A stretch of DNA of 64,000 bases from Salinimonas chungwhensis DSM 16280. Its GTDB lineage: Bacteria; Pseudomonadota; Gammaproteobacteria; Enterobacterales; Alteromonadaceae. The stretch's first letter is position 1, and every line of letters begins with the position of its first letter. Of this stretch, positions 8,904 through 18,700 are shown one piece after another. The stretch covers positions 124,001-188,000 of the forward strand of contig NZ_KB899380.1 of the NCBI RefSeq assembly GCF_000378185.1, given 5' to 3'. Under the pieces are notes generated by a model. That model did not search any database, had not been told where the DNA came from, and was given only the letters and a program-made list of their open reading frames with translations. A program made the position numbers and the translations under genes.

Positions 8904-10079
8904 ATGGCGCATCAACCTCAAATACAGATCCCGGCCACCTATATGCGCGGCGGCACCAGCAAAGGTGTGTTTTTCAAACTGTCAGACTTACCGGATTATG
9001 CCCAGCAGCCTGGTCCGGCCCGGGATAGCATGCTATTGCGTGTTATCGGTAGTCCGGATCCCTATGCCAAACATACTGATGGCATGGGTGGCGCGACATC
9101 CAGTACCAGTAAAACCGTTATTTTGTCTGCCAGTGAACGCGACGGCTACGATGTGGACTACCTGTTTGGTCAGGTAGCCATTGATAAACCAGTGGTAGAC
9201 TGGAGTGGAAACTGCGGTAATTTGACCGCTGCCGTAGGCGCTTTTGCCATTACGAACGGGCTGGTATCTGAAGATAGAATCCCTGAAAACGGCATCGCTG
9301 AAATACGTATCTGGCAGGTTAATATACAAAAAGCTATCGTAGCCCATATCCCGGTCACCGATGGTAAAGTACAGGAAACCGGCGATTTTGAATTAGACGG
9401 TGTGACATTTCCGGCAGCGGAAGTAAAAATCGAATTTATCGATCCGGCTGATAGCGAAAAAGCATTATTTCCCACCGGCAATTTGGTCGACACCATTGAT
9501 GTACCTGAATTTGGGGCGATAGAAGCAACGCTCATAAATGCTGGTATACCTACGATTTTTGTTAATGCCAAAGATGTTGGTTACACCGGCACTGAACTTC
9601 AGGATGACATAAACAGCGATGCCAGGGCACTGGCGAAATTCGAAAGCTTGCGTGCCCACGGCGCGGTTAAAATGGGCTTAATTAACAATGTAGGCGAGGC
9701 AGTCGCTCGCCAGCATACGCCTAAAATTGCTTTTGTGGCGCCGCCGGCTCACTACACGGCCTCTAGCGGCAAACAGATTGGCAGTGATGATACTGACCTT
9801 CTGGTACGGGCCCTGTCAATGGGTAAGCTGCATCATGCGATGATGGGCACAGCCGCCGTCGCTATCGGTACTGCCGCCGCGATACAGGGCACCCTGGTGA
9901 ATCTGGCAGCCGGCGGCAACGAACGTGAATCGGTAGTATTTGGCCATCCTTCCGGCACCCTGAAAGTCGGTGCTAAAGCATCAAAAAACGGAGATCGGTG
10001 GGAAGTGGATAAAGCGATTATGAGTCGCAGCGCCCGGGTATTGATGCATGGCTGGGTCCATGTTCCCCCGTCTGACTAA
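8904..10079 (+). CDS. prpF: 2-methylaconitate cis-trans isomerase PrpF
   Basis: PrpF isomerises 2-methyl-trans-aconitate to the cis form so that an aconitase can rehydrate it; it always accompanies AcnD. The 391-residue product belongs to the DAP-epimerase-like fold. Family blocks visible are YMRGGTSKGVFFK near residue 14, GGATSSTSKTVI, the nucleophile segment DWSGNCGNLTAAVG, and MGTAAVAIGTAAAIQGT in the C-terminal half. AAGGAG lies 6-7 bases upstream of ATG 8904. It is the last gene of the locus and is followed by a terminator. Confidence 0.94.
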   Translation: MAHQPQIQIPATYMRGGTSKGVFFKLSDLPDYAQQPGPARDSMLLRVIGSPDPYAKHTDGMGGATSSTSKTVILSASERDGYDVDYLFGQVAIDKPVVDWSGNCGNLTAAVGAFAITNGLVSEDRIPENGIAEIRIWQVNIQKAIVAHIPVTDGKVQETGDFELDGVTFPAAEVKIEFIDPADSEKALFPTGNLVDTIDVPEFGAIEATLINAGIPTIFVNAKDVGYTGTELQDDINSDARALAKFESLRAHGAVKMGLINNVGEAVARQHTPKIAFVAPPAHYTASSGKQIGSDDTDLLVRALSMGKLHHAMMGTAAVAIGTAAAIQGTLVNLAAGGNERESVVFGHPSGTLKVGAKASKNGDRWEVDKAIMSRSARVLMHGWVHVPPSD

Positions 10080-10087
10080 ATAGTAAA

Positions 10088-10121
10088 GGCCGGATAGCGA
10101 AAAAATTCGTCCGGCCCTTTT
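10088..10121 (+). terminator. Terminator of the prp locus
   Basis: GGCCGGA (10088-10094) pairs with TCCGGCC (10110-10116); an inner CGAA/TTCG stem with an AAAA loop lies inside. The sequence CTTTT follows. Confidence 0.7.
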
Positions 10122-10140
10122 GACGTAGCGCACATCGCTA

Positions 10141-11766
10141 TCACATCCATGATTTGGCACTAACCTCAACTTCCGCCAGCGCGACCCTGGATAAATAACT
10201 TATCTGCTTTTGTGTTAAAAACGGTATAGAAACCGTGCCACTGGCCAGAATTAGCCGAATAGTGGCAAGCTTACGACGCCGCATCATTATACTTTGTTGT
10301 ATGACGACCTGCTGTATCTTGTAAAGTGGTAGTATTTGATAATCCTTGCCCACGATCCCACTGCGTACATACAGATAATTCTTGTCCCGGGCAAAACCCC
10401 AGCATCTGAACCTGAGCCATATTACACCACTCAATACTGTTGCTGCACCTAGCGCCACCGCCATAGCCTGCCACTGACCTTGCCAGCCTAATACTACCAG
10501 AAGAAAACACAATATCGGCAGCACACGCACGCCTATCATATGCACCAGATAAAACCCTGTTATAGGACTGAAATCACGAGAAAAAGGCTGGCTGGACGGC
10601 AAAACCTCTTCGCATAGTGCGCTGGCCTGAGATAGTGTGACAGACGGAACCAGTAACTTATTCGGGGCCATTAATTCCTGCCCCTGTTGGTTGCCGGTTT
10701 TGTTTTGTTCAAAAAAGATATTCGCTCGTCGCAGTATACGATCCAACCAGTCTTGTTTTACTGCCACCATCTGCACTCTGGATTGGCGCATACTGACTTC
10801 CTGCTGGCTTAGCAAACCGCTTTTTCGTATATAACGATCACCGCTGCGGGTCAGTGTATACCCATAATAAGTCAGCAATGAGCCACCCACAGAAAACAGC
10901 GCCATGGCGGCCATGATGATCATAATAATGGTAAAGGCATACAAGCCCCACTGCCACCAGGCAACGCTGGCCGAACCTGCCAGCTGTTCTAACTGAAGGC
11001 CCTGTTGTTCCAGCCACTCTCCCACCAACCGAGCCAGATCATCGTAAAATGGCGCCATTGCACCCAATACAATCCAAACCCGGTTATTGGTAATACCATG
11101 GATAACCAAATCTTTGACTGAGCGGCGATTGATGACCCGGTCCTCTTTATCTGAAGACTGGTCAGCGGGCTTGCTTACCGATGCATCAGGTGCCGTCTGC
11201 GAATTATCGCTAGTTTGCAAAAACTCGTTACGTTCACTAAGAATTTCGGCTCGAAGCCGCGCCGCATACTGCCGGGTAACCGCAACAATTTTTGCTTCTT
11301 CTTTGGCAGAGCCTGCAGTATCAAGTATAACCACTGCAAATTGCGTCAGCCGGTAGTAGAAAGGACGCTCCACCTTTATATTCTGAATTCGCCAGAATGG
11401 CAGATTGATGTGGCGTCGCCGCAACAGGCCCATTCTGATTTCCACATGGCCATTACGCACACGAAACTGGTAAAACAGGTAGCTGATCAATCCACTGCCT
11501 ATCATCAATACTAATAAGGCTGCCAGCACGGGAAAGAACCATCTTGTTTGCAAAATGCCTGTAGACTGGGCGCTGATTGCCAAAGCCGGGATAATATACA
11601 GCGCATTTTGCACCATGCTTTTAATATTGCTGGCAATAAAATAAAGCACAGCAATGGGTGCCAGCCGCCGCCAACGATTACCGGTAGCAACAGAGATGCG
11701 GGTAGTAGCCGACGAACTGCCGGGTTGCTCTATTTTATCCATTTGTGTTGCAACCTCATTTGGCAT
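10141..11766 (-). CDS. PH-domain (bPH2/DUF304) membrane protein, YdbT-like
   Basis: This is the long member of a YdbS/YdbT-type pair. It contains repeated modules of two transmembrane helices followed by a bacterial PH-like domain; the modules are recognisable by YYGYTLTRSGDRYIRKSGLL and, near the C terminus, FARDKNYLYVRSGIVGK. Both resemble the DUF304 consensus (Y-x-L-t-x-e-r-l-i-x-r-x-G-l). An upstream in-frame start at 11811 would overlap ydbS by 56 bases. ATG 11766, preceded by AAAGAG and overlapping the ydbS stop by 11 bases, is preferred (ATG 11742 is also possible). The family is sometimes linked to envelope homeostasis, but the biochemical role is unknown. Confidence 0.75.
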   Translation of the reverse strand: MPNEVATQMDKIEQPGSSSATTRISVATGNRWRRLAPIAVLYFIASNIKSMVQNALYIIPALAISAQSTGILQTRWFFPVLAALLVLMIGSGLISYLFYQFRVRNGHVEIRMGLLRRRHINLPFWRIQNIKVERPFYYRLTQFAVVILDTAGSAKEEAKIVAVTRQYAARLRAEILSERNEFLQTSDNSQTAPDASVSKPADQSSDKEDRVINRRSVKDLVIHGITNNRVWIVLGAMAPFYDDLARLVGEWLEQQGLQLEQLAGSASVAWWQWGLYAFTIIMIIMAAMALFSVGGSLLTYYGYTLTRSGDRYIRKSGLLSQQEVSMRQSRVQMVAVKQDWLDRILRRANIFFEQNKTGNQQGQELMAPNKLLVPSVTLSQASALCEEVLPSSQPFSRDFSPITGFYLVHMIGVRVLPILCFLLVVLGWQGQWQAMAVALGAATVLSGVIWLRFRCWGFARDKNYLYVRSGIVGKDYQILPLYKIQQVVIQQSIMMRRRKLATIRLILASGTVSIPFLTQKQISYLSRVALAEVEVSAKSWM

Positions 11767-12307
11767 TAAGCTCTTTATGACTGAGGATGTACTGACGAAT
11801 GCGCTGGGCATCGTTTAGTCGAAGGCCAGGAATTTCAAAGGTATGTAAAGAACCGCCTGCAGAAAAAACCTGTAATGTGGCCAGATCGACGCTGCGCTCC
11901 ACGGGCCCCCGTTTAAGTTCAATGTGTTGGATTCTAAGTATCGGCTGGCAGGCAATTTTTCTTAAAAACAGCCCCTGCTGCATCACCAGATCCTGCTCAC
12001 GCAAACAATATTTGATTTTTTTATCGGCAAAGAAATGATAAATCAAATTAAGACCGCCAAGGCTACAAACACCGGTCACTATGGCCGGGTAGAACGCATT
12101 CAGATTAAATGGCACTACCATAAATGTCTGAAAGCGCAAAAAGCTCAATATTGCCACTAAAATTATCACGACTGCTGCGGTAATCGACAGATTCACTACC
12201 CGATAACGGGGTGATATTTGAGTAAGCTCCACGTCCATCATATCAGGCAGCGCAGACACATTTATACGACGGTTCTCAAACTCCCACTGATCCTGTTCAT
12301 TCATCAC
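11756..12307 (-). CDS. PH-domain (DUF304) membrane protein, YdbS-like
   Basis: The 183-residue product has two hydrophobic helices (about residues 40-62 and 70-90) followed by one bacterial PH-like domain (about 95-170). The pattern DKKIKYCLREQDLVMQQGLF begins the domain and ILRIQHIELKRGPVERSVDL is its typical mid-part. The product probably sits in the inner membrane with the PH domain in the cytoplasm and works with the longer partner whose start overlaps its stop. It begins at the base where arcB ends, so arcB, ydbS and ydbT may share a transcript. Function unknown. Confidence 0.75.
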   Translation of the reverse strand: MMNEQDQWEFENRRINVSALPDMMDVELTQISPRYRVVNLSITAAVVIILVAILSFLRFQTFMVVPFNLNAFYPAIVTGVCSLGGLNLIYHFFADKKIKYCLREQDLVMQQGLFLRKIACQPILRIQHIELKRGPVERSVDLATLQVFSAGGSLHTFEIPGLRLNDAQRIRQYILSHKELNAK

Positions 12308-14667
12308 TAGTCTTCCAATACCTGCTCATTGAGCCATTCATCCAGCGCAATCATGTCATGCTGAACGGCCATCTGCAGCTCTTCCACCCAATCATGAACA
12401 TTCTGCCACCAGGCGGGATGATCACCCTGCTGAATCTGGTTTGCAATTCGCTGCACCCGGGACAGACCAACAGAGCCTGCTGCACCCTTTATTTTATGCG
12501 CCTGCGAGCAAACTTCTGATTTCTCATCTGCGCTGAGACTCAACTGCAATATCTCCATATATTCGGGCATTTTTTCCTGAAATACTTTAACACTGGCCCG
12601 GACCATTTCTTCGCCAATAGTATCCACCAGCATCTGCAACAGTTCCATATCCAGAATATTTGACAGTGATTTGTTTGTATCCGGCTTATCGCGCTTTTGC
12701 TCAACACCTTCTGGTGTGGGTGCTGCAGGCTCAGCAAACAACAAATTAAAAACTTCAATCACTCTGCTCTTTTTAATCGGCTTGGCGATGACATCGTCCA
12801 TACCATTTTGCAGATATTCTTCACGTTTTTTAATCACATTCGCGGTCAGCGCTACAATCGGCGTCTGCATCACCAAATCTTCTTCATGTAACACGTTGGC
12901 TACATCAAAACCGGTCATATCAGGTAGCTGGATATCCAGCAGAATCAAGTCGTAGGTAGTTTCGCGCGCTTTATCGATGGCTTCCTGACCGGTCATTGCC
13001 ACATCTACGCTCTGCCCCAGCTTTTCAAGCAACGCTTTGGCAACCATGACATTAAGCTCGATATCCTCGACCAGCAAAATATTAAGATCAGTAACCAGCA
13101 ATTTTGACGCCTGCATCGGTTTGGTTGAAATCTGCACCGGCAGCTCTATCTCGAACCGGGTGCCTTTATTGACCTCACTGGATACCCGTATTTCTCCATT
13201 CATCAGCTCTACCATTTGCGTACAAATAGCCAGCCCGATACCTGTGCCGGTCGCCGATTGATGATTGGGATGATCTACCTGATAGTACATGGCAAAAATT
13301 TTGTCTATTTCAGACTCCGGGATCCCCACCCCTGTGTCCTGCACCACATAGGTTACCATGCTGATATCGTTAGCAGGCTCGGTAGCAGACACCTGCAGGC
13401 TAATCTCCCCTTTCTGAGTGAATTTGACAGCATTGAACAGAATATTCCATAAGATCTGGCGCAGTCGGGTGCCGTCCACCTCAACCTGGTGCGGTAGCGG
13501 CTCATTGATTGTGGTAACCAGTTCCAGCCCCTTATCCGCGGCCAGTAGCCGAATAATACTGGATAATTCTTCGGTGAAATCCCGCAACGAAACAGTTTTA
13601 AGACTCAGTTCCAGCTTATCCCGATCCAGTTTATCCAAATCGATTATGTCGTTAAAAATATTACCCAGTGTAATGGCGCTGGCGTAAATCGTACTGACCC
13701 AGTTAAACTGCTCTTCCGATAAATCTGTATCCCGCAACATTCGGCTAAGACCCACAATGCCGTTTAGCGGCGTACGCAGTTCGTGGCTAATGGTGGCTAT
13801 AAAGCGGGTTTTATCGGTGCTGGCTTTGGCGGCTGCGCTTTCTGCCTGTTTTCTTTCGGTCATATCCCGTCCAAACGCGAGCAGCCCCAGCCGATTACCG
13901 GCCGCATCGAAAAACGGCACACGTTTCATCTCAAAGTAACGACGGCGGCCATCCGCAAAACGCAGCCACAGATCTTCTGTAATGCTGGCGTTGGTTTCTA
14001 ATACCTCCTGGTCACTGGCCACTATTTGACTGGCCAGCTCTTCTTCAAAAACATCGTGCAGGGTCAGCCCGACCAACTCTTCTTCGGTTTTGCCGGTTAA
14101 CAGTTCAGCAATGCGATTACATCCGGCAAACCGCCCTTCTTCATTTCGGTAATAAATAAGGTCAGGCGAGGCATCAATGATAGAGCGCAACAGGGTGGAA
14201 AGGCGCCGCGCCTGCTCCTCAGAATAAGATTTATCATCGATTTCTTTTTCTAATTCCTTGAACACCGCCTCACGCTCATTCTGGGCTTGCTTACGCTGCT
14301 CAATTTCATGATTCAACTGGCGGATATTGGATTGTAGTTCGCGATTCAAAAATACGTCTTCTTCGCGCAGCCTTTCTAACTGACTGACCACTTCCTTAAG
14401 ATTGGTCCGGGAATTTTCCAGCTGTTTAACCAGCTCGCTGAAGAAATACAGCACCCAGGGGGCCGACAACAATGTAATGATGATAGCAATAATAAAATCG
14501 TCAGGCTGAACACTTTTACCCAGACTGACTCTGACAACGTATGAGCTGCCGAGGGTAAACACCAGGGTAACCAGCACAAATAAGATACTGAGCTTAAGCG
14601 TGCCAAAGCGTTTGACAAACTGGGCAATGCGAATAGCCCATGAATCGTTAGGAGAATCCTGATGCAT
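12307..14667 (-). CDS. arcB: Aerobic respiration control sensor kinase ArcB
   Basis: This 786-residue tripartite hybrid kinase aligns with E. coli ArcB over its full length. In order it has two transmembrane helices (about 24-48 and 56-78), a leucine-zipper-like coiled coil (about 80-150), a PAS domain (about 155-270), and HisKA with the H-box around H295 (SHELRTPLNG). HATPase_c follows with DTGVGIP and GTGIGLA, then a receiver with D578 (LLDIQLPDMTG) and an HPt domain with H724 (HKIKGAAGSVGL). ArcB phosphorylates ArcA when the quinone pool is reduced. Of the two E. coli redox cysteines, C180 is kept (C183, in GCNR) but C241 is tyrosine (Y244, in RRYFE). The location beside gltBD is conserved with E. 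coli. Confidence 0.93.
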   Translation of the reverse strand: MHQDSPNDSWAIRIAQFVKRFGTLKLSILFVLVTLVFTLGSSYVVRVSLGKSVQPDDFIIAIIITLLSAPWVLYFFSELVKQLENSRTNLKEVVSQLERLREEDVFLNRELQSNIRQLNHEIEQRKQAQNEREAVFKELEKEIDDKSYSEEQARRLSTLLRSIIDASPDLIYYRNEEGRFAGCNRIAELLTGKTEEELVGLTLHDVFEEELASQIVASDQEVLETNASITEDLWLRFADGRRRYFEMKRVPFFDAAGNRLGLLAFGRDMTERKQAESAAAKASTDKTRFIATISHELRTPLNGIVGLSRMLRDTDLSEEQFNWVSTIYASAITLGNIFNDIIDLDKLDRDKLELSLKTVSLRDFTEELSSIIRLLAADKGLELVTTINEPLPHQVEVDGTRLRQILWNILFNAVKFTQKGEISLQVSATEPANDISMVTYVVQDTGVGIPESEIDKIFAMYYQVDHPNHQSATGTGIGLAICTQMVELMNGEIRVSSEVNKGTRFEIELPVQISTKPMQASKLLVTDLNILLVEDIELNVMVAKALLEKLGQSVDVAMTGQEAIDKARETTYDLILLDIQLPDMTGFDVANVLHEEDLVMQTPIVALTANVIKKREEYLQNGMDDVIAKPIKKSRVIEVFNLLFAEPAAPTPEGVEQKRDKPDTNKSLSNILDMELLQMLVDTIGEEMVRASVKVFQEKMPEYMEILQLSLSADEKSEVCSQAHKIKGAAGSVGLSRVQRIANQIQQGDHPAWWQNVHDWVEELQMAVQHDMIALDEWLNEQVLED

Positions 14668-15744
14668 ATAACTTTTTTCTCAGATAAAACTGCACGTATC
14701 CTAGCAGGTCTTACATACGGAACAAATAACTGACGAGCAGATACTAAAAAATCAATGGACAGTGCACCAAATCGGCGACAGCTGCACTGTGATCACTCAT
14801 GGCTTGTGCTACGGGGCTGCCAATAATCAATACGCAAATGAACATGTGCCGTCAGGCTTGAGGAATACGTCAGAGAGGAAGTACGGGTAGATGAGGTGCC
14901 GGCTGACCCAAATGGTTAGGGTCAACAATCACCGGCAGAGATTATTCAAAACAGCGTAACTGTTAAAAAACCTTAGATAAGTTTTTGATATCGCTTTAGT
15001 TATACCCTGGAACTGCGATATCTTCGATTTCTTCTTCATCGTATACATGAATATCAAACATAGCTTCACCTTAAAAATTTCGTCAAATATGAATGTCACA
15101 GCCGAGATGGCGGCAGTAGTTATCGTGCATGACGGTCTGGCTACAGAGTTCGCCAATCAACACTTACTGATTACAATGCAAGACCCCGACCATTTTTAAC
15201 AGGTGCGTAAACAAAATTTAGTGAATCATCAATAACGTTTCAGGGGCCTGCCTGTTCGTTTAAACGTGAATGCAAAAATGTTAAAAAATATGCATTGAAT
15301 TGTAAATAAACCGTATAAATAATCGAGTGTTGAAGATATTTATTCATCATTAACAAAAAGCTAAATATAGAAAATTAGTATGTTTATACTAAAATAAAGG
15401 ATGATGCTCGTTATCAGCTTATGTCGTTCTCTTCCCAGAAATAATACAAGCCACTGATTTATTGTATTTTTATTATTTTTCATCATTTAGAACTAAATAG
15501 CATGGTTGTTATGAATTGATTTTATCTGCTGATATGGGTATTTTGTACCCCCGCACTGCAATACTGCATAATGATGCGGAGCACATGGCTGGTATCCTCT
15601 AATAATAAATAACAATAAAAACAGACACACGCCAAAAAGGGCCACAATTAGCCTGTAAATAATAAGATGTCTGACAACGCTGCACCGCAAGCGCGAACAA
15701 TGCAGCCTGTACCTTGCCCAGTCGAAGGTTGAAGGAGTTTAGAG
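14668..15744. other. 1,077-bp gap between arcB and gltB
   Basis: I see no gene of normal size here. From about 14750 to 14940 base composition is like the neighbours and dyads occur: ACAGTGCA (14759-14766) with TGCACTGT (14783-14790), and a nested pair TGCCGG...CCGGCA (14897-14902, 14932-14937) enclosing TGACCC...GGGTCA (14904-14909, 14919-14924). One possible 21-codon peptide lies at 14996-15061 on the minus strand. From about 15190 to 15500 the DNA is very AT-rich, as expected for a gltB promoter/upstream-activating region. No promoter could be fixed confidently. Confidence 0.5.
14996..15061 (-). CDS. Possible 21-residue acidic peptide
   Basis: ATG at 15061 is preceded by AAGGTG five bases upstream, a good ribosome-binding site, and the frame ends with TAA at 14998-14996. 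The 21-residue product has a central acidic run (DEEEIED) flanked by aromatic residues (FDIHVY and the end PGYN). No membrane segment, signal peptide or cysteine is seen. It could be a small protein, a leader peptide or a modified-peptide precursor, but no modifying enzyme gene is close. Chance is a real alternative at this length. Confidence 0.3.
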   Translation of the reverse strand: MFDIHVYDEEEIEDIAVPGYN

Positions 15745-18700
15745 ATGAGTTTATACAATCCCAATGATTCAAGGGACAACTGTGGGTTTGGGTTAATTGC
15801 CCATACACATGGTGAGGCCAGTCATCAGTTGGTAAAAACAGCCATACATGGTCTGGACAGGATGCAACATCGAGGCGGAATTGCTGCCGATGGAAAAACC
15901 GGTGACGGCTGCGGCCTTTTGCTTCAAAAACCTGACGCATTTTTTAAGGCCATCGCCAGCGAAAACGGCTGGAAGCTAAGCAAAAAATACGCGGTAGGTA
16001 TGGTTTTCTTAAGCCAGGATCCGGTGCTAGCGCAGCAAGCCAAGGATGTGTTGAACGAAGAGCTTGAAAAAGAAACGTTAGACGTGCCTGGCTGGCGCGA
16101 AGTACCCGTCAATAATGATGTACTTGGCGAATTAGCATTGACCGGCGTGCCCAAAATTGAACAGGTTTTCGTGAACGCCCCGCCAGGATGGCGTAAGCGT
16201 GACCTTGAACGCCGCCTTTATATGGTTCGTCGCCGCGCCGAAAAGCGTCTGGAGACAGATCCAGACTTTTATGTAGCCTGCTTATCAAGCCTGGTAACAA
16301 TTTACAAAGGGCTGGTAATGCCTAAAGATCTGCCTGCGTTTTATGCAGATCTGGCGGATGAACGCATGCAAAGCGCTATTTGCGTATTTCACCAGCGTTT
16401 TTCTACCAACACATTACCGCGTTGGCCACTGGCCCAGCCTTTCCGCTTTCTGGCCCACAATGGTGAAATTAATACGATTAAAGGAAACCGTGACTGGGCC
16501 AAGGCCCGGACTGGAAAATTCTCCACGCCACTCATTCCTGACTTAAAAGATGCCGCGCCTTATGTGAATTCTGAAGGGTCTGATTCTTCCTCGCTGGATA
16601 ATATGCTTGAGCTGTTTCTGGCCGGAGGGATGGATTTATTTAGAGCGATGCGTCTGCTAGTGCCGCCCGCTTATCAGAACGACCGTACCATGGACGATAA
16701 TCTGCGTGCGTTTTACGAATTCAACTCCATGCACATGGAACCCTGGGACGGCCCGGCCGGGATTGTTCTTACTAATGGCCGCCATGTAGCATGTAACCTT
16801 GACAGAAACGGGTTGCGCCCCGCCCGTTATGTGATCACCAACGACGGTTTCATTACGCTGGCCTCAGAAGTAGGTATCTGGGATTACCAGGAAGAAAATG
16901 TTATTGAGAAGGGCCGGGTTGGGCCCGGTGAAATGTTAGCGGTTGATACTTACAACGGCAAAGTGTGGCGTTCGAATGAAATTGATGATGAGTTAAAAGA
17001 TCGACATCCGTATCGGGAGTGGCTGGATAAACATATTCGTCATCTGACCCCGGTTGAGGAAGCCGATGCAACACAGATCGGTACCCGTGTATTCGATGAT
17101 GACACCATGGCCATCTACCACAAGCTGTTTAATTACAGCTACGAAGAAATTCGGCAGGTAATAAAGGTGTTGGCAAAGGATGGGCAGGAAGCAGTAGGTT
17201 CAATGGGCGATGACACGCCGATGGCGGTCATGTCTTCGAAAACCCGCACCCTGTATGATTACTTTCGTCAGCAATTCGCACAGGTTACCAACCCGCCAAT
17301 CGATCCGTTGCGAGAAAATCATGTCATGTCGCTGGCCACCTGCATCGGCCGCGAGCAAAACGTATTTAGCGAAACATCGGGTTACGCCGACCGGGTACTT
17401 TTTCAGTCGCCGATTCTGATGTATACCGATCTTAAGCAATTGCGCGAGTTTAATCCGGATAATTATTATTCTGAGATTGTAGAGCTGCAGTATTCTCAGG
17501 AAGAAGGGCTTCGTAAAGCTATTGAGCGTATTTGCAATGAAGTGGAATATCTGGTTAAACAGAAAAAAGCCGCGTTTGTTATTCTTTCAGACCGAAATAT
17601 TCGCAAGAACCGTTTACCGGTACCAGCGGCAATGGCCGTGGGTGCGGTACAGCGTCGGCTGGTGGATAACGCTCTGCGCTGCGACGCAAATATTGTAGTG
17701 GAAACCGCCACCACCCGCGATCCCCATCATTATGCCGTACTAATTGGCCTGGGCGCGACCGCGATCTATCCGTTCTTAGCCTACGAAACCATCGAGCAAT
17801 TGTGTGATAAGGGTGAACTTGATATTTCCGCCATGGACGCCACTATCAACTACCGTAAAGGCATTAACAAAGGCCTTTATAAAATCATGTCCAAGATGGG
17901 CATCAGTACCGTGGCAAGCTACCGCTCCGCAAAACTGTTTGAGGCCATTGGTATCAATCAGGAAGTCATGAAACTGTGCTTCGATGGAATCGCCTCACGG
18001 ATTCAGGGAGCCGGCTTTTCAGACTTCGAACAGGACATTCTTAATCAGGCCCGCGTAGCCTGGTTGAAACGTAAGCCTATTTCACATGGCGGTCTGTTAA
18101 AATATGTGCACGATGGCGAGTATCACGCTTATAATCCAGGCGTAGTAATGTCGCTGCAAAAGGCGGTGGTCAGCGGTAAATATGACGACTATCAGGATTA
18201 TGCCCGTCAGGTCAATGAGCGCGACCCTGCTCACTTGCGGGACTTACTGGCGCTTAATCCTCAAACGGATCCGGTTGATATCAGCGAAGTAGAATCAGCA
18301 GAAAATCTGTTCCCACGCTTTGATACCGCAGCAATGTCGATTGGCGCGTTGAGCCCCGAAGCACACGAAGCGCTGGCTATTGCTATGAATCGCCTTGGAG
18401 GTCAGTCTAATTCAGGTGAAGGTGGTGAACACCCTTCCCGCTTTGGCACTGAGAAAAACTCAAAAATCAAACAGGTGGCGTCAGGCCGTTTTGGGGTAAC
18501 GCCTCATTATCTGGTTAATGCCAATGTTATTCAGATTAAAGTTGCCCAGGGCGCTAAACCTGGTGAAGGTGGGCAGTTACCAGGCGATAAGGTTAATCGC
18601 TATATTGCCACACTGCGTTTCTCCGTGCCGGGAGTGACCCTGATTTCCCCTCCCCCCCATCATGATATTTATTCGATAGAGGATTTGGCGCAGCTGATAT

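Noticed and set aside
14929-15156. 75-codon minus-strand frame in the arcB-gltB gap
   Set aside because: Unusual residue make-up, no ribosome-binding site, and it overlaps the better supported 21-codon frame.
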